The translations under genes and the position numbers were made by a program. This document shows positions 1 through 4,443 of a stretch of DNA of 24,170 nt, piece by piece. Every line of letters begins with the position of its first letter. The first letter of the stretch is position 1. Below the pieces are notes generated by a model. That model ran no database searches, was not told the origin of the DNA, and saw nothing but the letters and a program-made list of their open reading frames with translations. The DNA is from a virus. The stretch is from the IMG/VR virus record IMGVR_UViG_3300025417_000089, positions 1 to 24,170 of that record. One strand, given 5' to 3'.

Positions 1-98
1 GTGGCCTTACACGCTTCACAAGTAGCTTCTATCAACTCAAGTATTGTCAAATCTTTAGAAGCTCTTATAAGAGCTAATTTTTCTGTGTCGCTAATCAT
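1..98 (-). CDS. small hypothetical protein, C-terminus cut by window edge
   Basis: This is the last visible gene of the leftward small-gene operon. It starts at ATG 98-96, which overlaps the TGA of the preceding gene (ATGA junction), so it is probably translated by re-initiation. The visible 32 residues begin MISDTEKLALIRASKDLTIL and contain two cysteines (CEAC spacing) just before the edge. Nothing identifies a family. The start is well supported by the overlap, and no stop is seen before base 1. Confidence 0.6.
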   Translation of the reverse strand, partial: MISDTEKLALIRASKDLTILELIEATCEACKA

Positions 99-325
99 TC
101 TTGTCCCCTTGCTCTTATTAGCCCTGCTAGTTCTTTAAACCCTCTTTCATCCAAATCCTCAATGAAAGAAGCACACCATTCACGTTCTTTTTCTGCTACC
201 AGCTTGGCAAAGATTTCCAAAAATCGTTTAGGTACTTGATGAGCCGTTTCTTCGGGCGTTGGAAATTCTTTAAGCCATTCTTTGCTGGTTTGATGAGCCA
301 TCTTAATGATTTCATCTTGTGTCAT
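95..325 (-). CDS. small phage protein, MTxxEII family (76 aa)
   Basis: A 76-residue acidic, helical protein opening MTQDEIIKMAHQTSKEW. Its middle and end (FAKLVAEKEREWCASFIEDL) resemble a common phage hypothetical family that starts MTxxEIIxMAxEAG and ends in a segment like FAxLVAxxERExCAxVxE; this is recalled from family knowledge, and the function is unknown. It overlaps the gene before it by 14 bases and the next by ATGA. The stretch encoding FAKLVAEKER (181-211) matches 721-751 with only two mismatches by eye, so it is a close paralogue of the 596-892 gene. Confidence 0.75.
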   Translation of the reverse strand: MTQDEIIKMAHQTSKEWLKEFPTPEETAHQVPKRFLEIFAKLVAEKEREWCASFIEDLDERGFKELAGLIRARGQE

Positions 326-515
326 TCTTTTTTCCTTGCGAATTTTGGTTCATTAATCGTGCAAGTTCGGTTTTGTGTTGGCAATACTTACTCATGTTTT
401 CATGCGGATGGCTACGACAACATGGGTCATCAATCGCAATCAAAGCTCTCTCCCACAAATAGTCGTAAACATATTTATCGTCTATGTGCAAAGGAATAAT
501 TTCATCTTGAGTCAT
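312..515 (-). CDS. small phage protein with the shared MTQDEII start (67 aa)
   Basis: A 67-residue protein. Its first seven residues are identical to those of the 95-325 gene, but the rest differs: it has a tyrosine-rich patch (DDKYVYDYLWERALIAI), then a segment with three cysteines and four histidines (CCRSHPHENMSKYCQHK), which could bind metal although no known finger spacing is evident. A clear Shine-Dalgarno (AAGGAG, about 10 bases upstream) supports the start at 515. It lies between a 23-residue membrane peptide gene and its paralogue. Function unknown. Confidence 0.65.
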   Translation of the reverse strand: MTQDEIIPLHIDDKYVYDYLWERALIAIDDPCCRSHPHENMSKYCQHKTELARLMNQNSQGKKNDTR

Positions 516-527
516 GTGTTTTTCTCC

Positions 528-599
528 TTATCGAAATATTGCCCACATCCAAAATGCAAACATAAGCAATATAAAAGCATTGTTCAAAGCGTCAATCAT
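528..599 (-). CDS. single-helix membrane micropeptide (23 aa)
   Basis: A 23-residue peptide, MIDALNNAFILLMFAFWMWA then IFR. It is almost entirely one hydrophobic helix (about residues 8-21) ending in a positive residue, as expected for a small inner-membrane peptide. The ATG overlaps the TGA of the upstream gene (ATGA), and GAGGAG lies upstream at normal spacing, so translation is well supported despite the length. It is followed 12 bases on by the start of the next gene. Possible roles (membrane stress, superinfection exclusion, holin-like activity) are inference only. Confidence 0.6.
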   Translation of the reverse strand: MIDALNNAFILLMFAFWMWAIFR

Positions 600-892
600 G
601 TCTTACTCCTCGCTCTTATGATGTCTTGAAACTCTCCAATCAAATCCCATCGCCCTTGGATGTAATCGCTTTTGGAAGCAACGCCTTGCTTCATCTTTAG
701 CAATTCAACTTCAAGCGCCCCACGTTCTTTTTCTGCCACCAGTTTGGCAAAAGCCACAAAGTCTTCTAGTGGCAAACGACCAACAGCAAACGATTTGTGT
801 TCATGCTTTCCAACGGACTTTGAGCCATCCAAAGCAACGCCAATAGCCAATCCAGCTTCTTTAGCCATCTCTATGATTTCTTCTTTAGTCAT
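596..892 (-). CDS. small phage protein, MTxxEII family (98 aa)
   Basis: A 98-residue protein starting MTKEEIIEMAKEAGLAIGV, the best match in this operon to the widespread phage family with an MTxxEIIxMAxEAG start. The second half has FVAFAKLVAEKERGALEVEL and a basic tail, probably a coiled or paired helix. The middle (residues 22-40) carries a K/H-rich insert (KSVGKHEHKS). It is coupled by ATGA overlap both to the gene before it and to the 23-residue membrane peptide after it. Function unknown. It shares the FAKLVAEKER block at DNA level with the 95-325 gene. Confidence 0.75.
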   Translation of the reverse strand: MTKEEIIEMAKEAGLAIGVALDGSKSVGKHEHKSFAVGRLPLEDFVAFAKLVAEKERGALEVELLKMKQGVASKSDYIQGRWDLIGEFQDIIRARSKT

Positions 893-1362
893 ATTCTCTC
901 CACGATAGGTCTTGCATTTCCATGAACAATCATCTTGTTTACATAGTCAATGGCCCTCTCTACGTCCTTCACCGTACTCGCCTCTAACTGGGCATCGTGC
1001 AGCTCCATCGCAAAGTTAATTGCCTTTAACTCCGGTCCCTTTAAGATGAACTTATAGCCAAGTCCCACTCCTCGCTTGGCACATTCCCATAACGCATCCT
1101 GTGCTGACTTAATATCGGCCAGGTAATCGTCCCCTATCTTGGCCTTTGCTAGCGCCTCAGTGATGTTAAAAGCACTGATGAGTACATCTATGTCCTCCTT
1201 CACTGCCGTGCCCGTCCTGAGCGCTTCTAGAGCCAAGTGGTTCTTGAGCTGAAGAGCAACCAATTGCTCCTTCATATTTATCATGTGCATCAATCCTGAT
1301 TTAACATACGCCATCGTGTCACGTATGACTGGCTTGGGTTTGTACTTTGATTTCTTCCTCAT
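889..1362 (-). CDS. conserved phage protein of unknown function (157 aa)
   Basis: An open frame extends to 1428, but the start is placed at ATG 1362 (MRKKSKYKPKPVIRDTM) because this ATG overlaps the stop of a 36-residue membrane peptide gene (ATGA), and because the very basic RKKSKYKPKP start looks like the conserved N-terminus of a phage family I recall (KYKPKPV, then an all-helical body with NHxALExxRxG and a GPExxAINxAMxxHDAQLxAS segment). The matching segments here are KNHLALEALRTG and ELKAINFAMELHDAQLEAS. It is probably a cytoplasmic helical protein; function unknown. The frame upstream of 1362 is most likely only the shadow of the membrane peptide. Confidence 0.8.
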   Translation of the reverse strand: MRKKSKYKPKPVIRDTMAYVKSGLMHMINMKEQLVALQLKNHLALEALRTGTAVKEDIDVLISAFNITEALAKAKIGDDYLADIKSAQDALWECAKRGVGLGYKFILKGPELKAINFAMELHDAQLEASTVKDVERAIDYVNKMIVHGNARPIVERI

Positions 1363-1469
1363 GAATTTAACATCCAGTATCCAATCCAAATAACAACCAT
1401 CACCAATCCAGCTGATACAAACGCACACAATAACGATATAGCCATCATCACGAACGTCAGCAGATCCAT
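1359..1469 (-). CDS. single-helix membrane micropeptide (36 aa)
   Basis: A 36-residue peptide, MDLLTFVMMAISLLCAFVSA followed by GLVMVVIWIGYWMLNS. Nearly the whole length is hydrophobic, with a small-residue patch (SAG) in the middle, so one long or two very short transmembrane helices are likely. Its ATG shares a base with the TGA of the gene before it (TGATG), and its TGA overlaps the ATG of the next (ATGA). This placement between coupled genes, with exact overlaps at both ends, is the main evidence that it is real. Function unknown. Confidence 0.6.
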   Translation of the reverse strand: MDLLTFVMMAISLLCAFVSAGLVMVVIWIGYWMLNS

Positions 1470-1672
1470 CACTCCACCTCTTTAAGAATCTTGGCTACCT
1501 TCGAACGAATCGATTCAATCACCGCCTCCGGCTGATCGTCGTGCCTAAAGTATTCCGCTATCCTTGCCTCGATATCTACAAACACCTGATGCATCTCATG
1601 CGCCTTGCTGTAGACCTTGAAATCCCCTTCATCCTGGGGGTAGTCAAATTCAAATACTGCTTTCACTTTCAT
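1469..1672 (-). CDS. small phage hypothetical protein (67 aa)
   Basis: A 67-residue acidic protein beginning MKVKAVFEFDYPQDE. It has a short beta strand at the N-terminus and helices after it. The MKVKAVFEFDYPxDE start and similar length recur in small phage proteins of unknown function that I recall from other tailed phages. It starts at 1672 in an ATGA overlap with the 47-residue gene and ends in a TGATG overlap with the membrane peptide, so it sits in a tightly coupled operon. Confidence 0.7.
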   Translation of the reverse strand: MKVKAVFEFDYPQDEGDFKVYSKAHEMHQVFVDIEARIAEYFRHDDQPEAVIESIRSKVAKILKEVE

Positions 1673-1812
1673 CCCCTTTTAGCCAGTAACCAGTTGTCAC
1701 CAACCACCCTCAGTGCCTTAACCCATTTCCTCATATTCGCTCTCTGCTCCCAGTACGGTATGTAATCCACCGTCCATAAACGCCTAGCTGTCCTTAAATA
1801 CGTTACATCCAT
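1669..1812 (-). CDS. first gene of the leftward small-gene operon (47 aa)
   Basis: A 47-residue basic, aromatic-rich peptide (four Trp, three Tyr and eight Arg or Lys) starting MDVTYLRTARRLWTVDYIPY. A strong Shine-Dalgarno (AAGGAGAG, a few bases before ATG 1812) and an ATGA overlap with the following gene support it. It is the promoter-proximal gene of the operon. It has no recognised family; the charge and aromatic content would suit a small nucleic-acid- or host-protein-binding peptide, which is inference. Confidence 0.6.
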   Translation of the reverse strand: MDVTYLRTARRLWTVDYIPYWEQRANMRKWVKALRVVGDNWLLAKRG

Positions 1813-1836
1813 TTTTCTCTCCTTGTGTTGATGTGG

Positions 1837-1870
1837 TTACACTTTATTACACTAAGGTGCACCTTGTCAA
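1837..1870 (-). promoter_or_regulatory. promoter with operator-like repeats for the leftward small-gene operon
   Basis: On the minus strand a perfect -35 TTGACA (1870-1865) is followed after 18 bases by TAAAGT (1846-1841), a 4/6 match to the -10 consensus. The spacer contains a perfect 12-bp palindrome AAGGTGCACCTT (1854-1865), which overlaps the -35. Next to it are two copies of TTACACT (1837-1843 and 1847-1853 on the plus strand) one helical turn apart. This looks like a repressor-controlled early promoter. The ribosome-binding site follows at about 1817-1824. Confidence 0.5.
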
Positions 1871-2035
1871 GCGATTAAAACCCTTAGCGTGAAAATATTT
1901 TTTCGTGTGCTTAATTGACTCCACCGATGGTGGATGCAAGTGTTTTGGACAAAGAACTGCCTAGGGCCGCCTCAGCTTCCCTAGGACTTTCCACCGACGG
2001 AGCCATGCTTCGTCAAACGGACTTCAGGTGCTTTC

Positions 2036-2055
2036 TACTGCAGTCGACTGCAGTA
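2036..2055. repeat. 20-bp perfect palindrome, copy 1 of a dispersed repeat
   Basis: TACTGCAGTCGACTGCAGTA is a perfect palindrome built on CTGCAG-TCGA-CTGCAG. It sits in the apical part of the 8-bp stem-loop 2023-2030/2067-2074, so as RNA it would form a second hairpin (8 bp with a UCGA loop) stacked on the first. Related copies lie at 6389-6404, 7683-7696 and 20392-20407. Confidence 0.9.
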
Positions 2056-2088
2056 CCTAGCTTGGCCACCTGAACCTTAACTGCCACC

Positions 2089-2105
2089 CGCAGAATTGAA
2101 CCACG
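2089..2105 (-). other. tRNA T-arm look-alike (no complete tRNA)
   Basis: The minus strand reads CGTGG-TTCAATT-CTGCG, a 5-bp stem (two G-U pairs) closing a 7-base loop of T-loop type. It is followed by GGTGGCA, which would be the 3' strand of an acceptor stem. No matching 5' half (TGCCACC) or anticodon arm was found nearby, so this is not called a tRNA. It may be a T-loop motif inside a larger RNA or a tRNA remnant. Confidence 0.35.
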
Positions 2106-2271
2106 GACATCTAAGGCATCACTCCCAATTGCGCTTGCTCTTCTTTGCGCCGTACTCCGTAGATAAGAACGTTGTAGGCTCGGTGGACTGCGGACTTGGC
2201 TTACGCTTCCTACGCTTCCCTCATGCCGAACCAAAACCCGATAGAGTCTTTGGAGACAGAAGTGTGAGGAC

Positions 2272-2386
2272 AAAAAAAAACCGTTAAGGTAGACCCCGGT
2301 GAGAAAACATCCTTGTAGGACGCCACCCCATTCGGGGTCGGGATCTAGCTTAACGGCTTTCAGTATCGCTTCTCACGGCTAACTGT
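2272..2386 (-). ncRNA. compact pseudoknotted RNA ending in an intrinsic terminator
   Basis: On the minus strand the outer helix CCGTTAAG/CTTAACGG (2349-2356 with 2281-2288) is followed at once by nine T residues (2280-2272). Nested inside it is GACCCCG/CGGGGTC (2333-2339 with 2292-2298). A third complementarity, GTGAGAA/TTCTCAC (2370-2376 with 2299-2305), crosses both and would form a pseudoknot; CCCC-GAAT-GGGG near 2322-2337 competes with the inner helix. The layout is that of a roughly 110-base small RNA, or of the 3' domain of a longer one, whose closing stem doubles as the terminator. No known family was recognised. The 5' end is inferred from the promoter. Confidence 0.5.
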
Positions 2387-2392
2387 GCGCTT

Positions 2393-2420
2393 AGTATATC
2401 AAAAATAATTATTTATGCAA
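2393..2420 (-). promoter_or_regulatory. possible promoter for the pseudoknotted RNA
   Basis: In an AT-rich patch between two structured blocks, the minus strand has TATACT (2398-2393, 5/6 to the -10 consensus) preceded 16 bases upstream by TTGCAT (2420-2415, 3/6 to the -35). Transcription would begin near 2386, just before the pseudoknot. The -35 is weak. Confidence 0.35.
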
Positions 2421-2517
2421 TAGTTTGTTGATGGTCGGTGGGGTATCTGCATGTTAGTCTTCGTCTTTCCGAAGCGTCAGATTAGCCATCTACCCATCGT
2501 AGTCAGCATGGGGTAGT

Positions 2518-2560
2518 GTCGCAACCTTTCGGTTTCACCCTGCCGGGATCATCAGGCGAC
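2518..2560 (-). ncRNA. hammerhead ribozyme-like element (type I layout)
   Basis: The minus strand holds the hammerhead core in order. Stem I 5' strand is GTCGC (2560-2556). Then comes CTGATGA (2555-2549). Stem II is three C-G pairs with a GGCA loop (2547-2538). Then GAAA (2536-2533). Stem III is A-C-C/G-G-U with a GAAA tetraloop. U17 is at 2523, and stem I 3' strand GCGAC (2522-2518) is fully complementary to GTCGC. All core purines and the A15.1-U16.1 pair are present. Cleavage would fall between 2523 and 2522. Departures from the ideal are a U-U mismatch where the first stem II pair is normally G-C, U rather than C at position 17, and short stems II and III. Cleavage activity is inferred, not shown. 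Confidence 0.5.
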
Positions 2561-2776
2561 GATAGTGCTGACCTACACCTTCCTTTTGCCTAATCACGGG
2601 AAGGAAACGCAAGTTGTTGGTGACGGGGTGGGTTCAGGCTTACAAACAAGTCCATCCCTACGGTTCCCTGTTACATCAGGTGGCCTCGCTCACCAACACG
2701 ACTGGGGACTGCTCTTGCGGAATTGCTAAGCAACTGGGTGTGCACCCCCAACAATCCCCATGCGTCTTGGTGTTGG

Positions 2777-2804
2777 AAAAAAATCCCGCCACATAGGACG
2801 GGAT
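2777..2804 (-). terminator. rho-independent terminator after the small nuclease gene
   Basis: On the minus strand ATCCCG and CGGGAT (2804-2799 and 2788-2783) form a 6-bp stem with a 10-base loop, followed by a run of T ending at 2777. It lies about 45 bases beyond the stop of the leftward nuclease gene (2850) and separates that gene from the structured RNA region. Confidence 0.75.
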
Positions 2805-2849
2805 AATGTTCAACCTCAAAGGAAAGAAAAAGCAACTAACGCTTTTATT

Positions 2850-3137
2850 CTATCGACAATTCTTTAATAACTCAAGCGCTTCCTCAACATTATTTACGAT
2901 GGCCAACATGCCACCTCTCCACTCTTCAAAGAACTTCTGCTCGTCCTCTGTTAGCTTTCTCGCTGAGGGAGGCTTATCTCCATCTTTACACTCAAGAAGC
3001 AATGTATAACCGTTATAGCCAACTAGCAGGTCAGGGATGCCCCCACCTTGGCTGATGATCCGTACAGTAGCTCCACACTGCCTGAGTGCGTCCACTATGG
3101 AGCCTTGGTTTGCGTCGATTCGGTTTGCATATCTCAT
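2850..3137 (-). CDS. small PD-(D/E)XK nuclease, VRR-NUC/Holliday-resolvase-like (95 aa)
   Basis: A 95-residue single-domain nuclease. From ATG 3137 it reads MRYANRIDANQGSIVDALRQ, then GIPDLLVGYNGYTLLLECKDG. The PD at residues 35-36 and the E49-C-K51 triplet form the PD-(D/E)XK metal site, preceded by a helix typical of VRR-NUC-like phage proteins. Such enzymes cut branched or damaged DNA. The start at 3137 is chosen from the family's usual R-Y-A-x-R-x-D beginning. An alternative ATG at 3167 gives 10 more residues and has a weak upstream AGG, and the frame stays open to 3203. The gene is divergent from rtcB and overlaps or abuts the rtcB promoter, so the two may affect each other. Its own terminator follows at 2777-2804. 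Confidence 0.8.
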   Translation of the reverse strand: MRYANRIDANQGSIVDALRQCGATVRIISQGGGIPDLLVGYNGYTLLLECKDGDKPPSARKLTEDEQKFFEEWRGGMLAIVNNVEEALELLKNCR

Positions 3138-3157
3138 GAAATTAATTGTAATACCTG

Positions 3158-3186
3158 TTGACACCATAATGCAACACCTATAAGAT
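3158..3186 (+). promoter_or_regulatory. sigma70-type promoter for the rtcB operon
   Basis: TTGACA (3158-3163) is a perfect -35; after 17 bases comes TAAGAT (3181-3186, 4/6 to the -10 consensus). Transcription would start near 3193, leaving a leader of about 40 bases with the Shine-Dalgarno AAAGGAG before the rtcB ATG at 3234. The site lies against the 5' end of the divergent nuclease gene. Confidence 0.65.
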
Positions 3187-3233
3187 ATGCAGAACGGATG
3201 CAATATGTCCGTTGTTCAACCAAAGGAGAAAAA

Positions 3234-4433
3234 ATGAAACAAGCAATTCAAGAAGCCGACTCCAGGCCCATAAAGATCTGGACGTACGACATAGAGGACG
3301 AGGCGTTAATTCAACTTAAGAACCTGGCTAAGCTACCTTTTATCAACAGTAACGGTGTAGCCTGTATGCCTGATGTTCATGCGGGCAAAGGATCAACCGT
3401 TGGAACGGTCATAGCCACCGAGAAAGCGGTTATTCCTGCTGCTGTAGGCGTTGACATCGGATGCGGTATGAACGCTGTCAGAACGTCTTTAAAGGCTTCT
3501 GATCTGCCTGATTCCTTGAAAGATATTCGTGCTCAGATTGAGGGTGATGTTCCACTGGGAGCTGGTGGTCGTCATCAAGGCGAATGGAAGTTAGAGAATC
3601 TATACACTCGTTTACCTGATGCATCATTTAACGTGGTAAAGAATTTAAACGAAAAGATCCTGCCAGATTATTGGAAAAAAGCAGGCCAACAGTTAGGCAC
3701 ACTGGGATCGGGTAACCATTTCATTGAGATTTGTATTGATGAGAATCAGGATGTATGGGTCATGCTTCACTCTGGCTCTCGTGGCATTGGCAACATGATT
3801 GGTTCGTACTACATTGAAAAAGCCAAGCGTCAAATGGAAAAGTTCTTTATCAGGCTGCCTGATTCAGACTTGGCTTATTTTCCTGAAGACACCGAAGACT
3901 TCAACGACTACATGGAAGCCGTACAGTGGGCGCAAGACTATGCTTTAGAAAATCGCAAGGTCATGATGGAAGTTGTTTTGGATGCGCTCAGAAAGCATAT
4001 TCCAAAAGAATTCAAGATCACACAGGAAGCAATCAATTGCCACCATAACTATGTTGAAAAGGAGCATCACTTTGGACGAAACCTCTGGGTTACTCGTAAA
4101 GGAGCTATTCGTGCGAGATCCGGAGACTTGGGAATTATTCCGGGTTCGATGGGCCAAAAATCATATATTGTCCGTGGTAAAGGTGAGCTTCAATCCTATT
4201 GTTCTTGTTCACACGGGGCAGGACGCAGTATGTCCAGAGCTGAAGCTAAAAGGCGCTTCAGCATTGATGACCTCATTAAACAAACCGAAGGAGTAGAGTG
4301 CCGCAAGGATGCGTCAGTGATAGATGAAATTCCAGCCAGTTATAAAGATATAGATCAGGTAATGGCTAACCAAACAGATCTAGTCGAAGTAGTTCACACC
4401 CTTAAACAAGTAATGTGCGTCAAAGGCGCTTAA
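3234..4433 (+). CDS. rtcB: RtcB family RNA-splicing/repair ligase (399 aa)
   Basis: RtcB joins RNA 3'-phosphate or 2',3'-cyclic phosphate ends to 5'-OH ends using GTP and Mn2+. The signature blocks are all present in order: DVHAGKGSTVG (47-57), VGVDIGCGM (71-79, metal ligands D74 and C77), GTLGSGNHFIE (155-165, H162), HSGSRGIGN (179-187, H179), NCHHNYVEKEHH (268-279), RKGAIRARSGD (288-298) and CSCSHGAGRSMSR (323-335), where H327 is the expected histidine that carries GMP. It is full length compared with the about 408-residue E. coli enzyme. The start is ATG 3234 with AAAGGAG just upstream; the 12 in-frame codons before it lack a site. In phages this enzyme is usually thought to mend tRNAs cut by host defence. 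Here it also borders the ribozyme-like RNA region. Confidence 0.95.
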   Translation: MKQAIQEADSRPIKIWTYDIEDEALIQLKNLAKLPFINSNGVACMPDVHAGKGSTVGTVIATEKAVIPAAVGVDIGCGMNAVRTSLKASDLPDSLKDIRAQIEGDVPLGAGGRHQGEWKLENLYTRLPDASFNVVKNLNEKILPDYWKKAGQQLGTLGSGNHFIEICIDENQDVWVMLHSGSRGIGNMIGSYYIEKAKRQMEKFFIRLPDSDLAYFPEDTEDFNDYMEAVQWAQDYALENRKVMMEVVLDALRKHIPKEFKITQEAINCHHNYVEKEHHFGRNLWVTRKGAIRARSGDLGIIPGSMGQKSYIVRGKGELQSYCSCSHGAGRSMSRAEAKRRFSIDDLIKQTEGVECRKDASVIDEIPASYKDIDQVMANQTDLVEVVHTLKQVMCVKGA

Positions 4434-4443
4434 AGGAAAAAAA

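Larger units (their letters stand above)
1915..2776 (-). ncRNA. candidate large structured non-coding RNA locus
   Basis: About 860 bases with no credible gene but many perfect inverted repeats: 1920-1925/1929-1934, 1960-1966/1979-1985, 2023-2030/2067-2074 (8 bp), 2281-2288/2349-2356 (8 bp), 2459-2463/2470-2474, 2490-2495/2511-2516, 2578-2583/2599-2604 and 2615-2623/2690-2698 (9 bp). The minus strand is favoured because one loop reads GAAA (a GNRA tetraloop) there, and because the T-loop, the hammerhead core and the poly-U tract are all in that sense. Size, density of structure and phage context resemble GOLLD- or ROOL-type RNAs, and GOLLD is described as near or containing tRNAs. I cannot match a covariance model by eye. 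A terminator-like poly-U at 2272-2280 suggests two or more transcripts rather than one. The outer limits are approximate. Confidence 0.45.

Noticed and set aside
2003-2030. A second hammerhead (minus strand CTGAAGTCCG...GACGAAG)
   Set aside because: It looks like CTGATGAGTCC...GGACGAAA but lacks two core bases, has G instead of A after GAA, and its start is tied up in the 8-bp stem 2023-2030/2067-2074.
2068-2112. A complete tRNA gene around the T-arm-like segment
   Set aside because: There is no matching acceptor 5' strand or anticodon arm on either side, and the possible stem relies on two G-U pairs.
2013-2273. Open frames in the structured region (2013-2273 minus, 2096-2287 plus, 2614-2796 plus) as genes
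   Set aside because: No ribosome-binding sites, odd amino-acid composition rich in Arg, Ser and Cys, and they cross perfect stem-loops and the palindrome. The region reads better as RNA.
1915-2776. tmRNA (standard or permuted) or RNase P RNA
   Set aside because: No tag-peptide frame with a tRNA-like pair of ends and no CCA for tmRNA. GGAAAGTCC near 1990 resembles part of an RNase P block, but the other conserved blocks are missing.
3052-3058. CTGATGA on the plus strand as a ribozyme core
   Set aside because: No GAAA at hammerhead spacing and no flanking complementarity. It lies inside the small nuclease gene.
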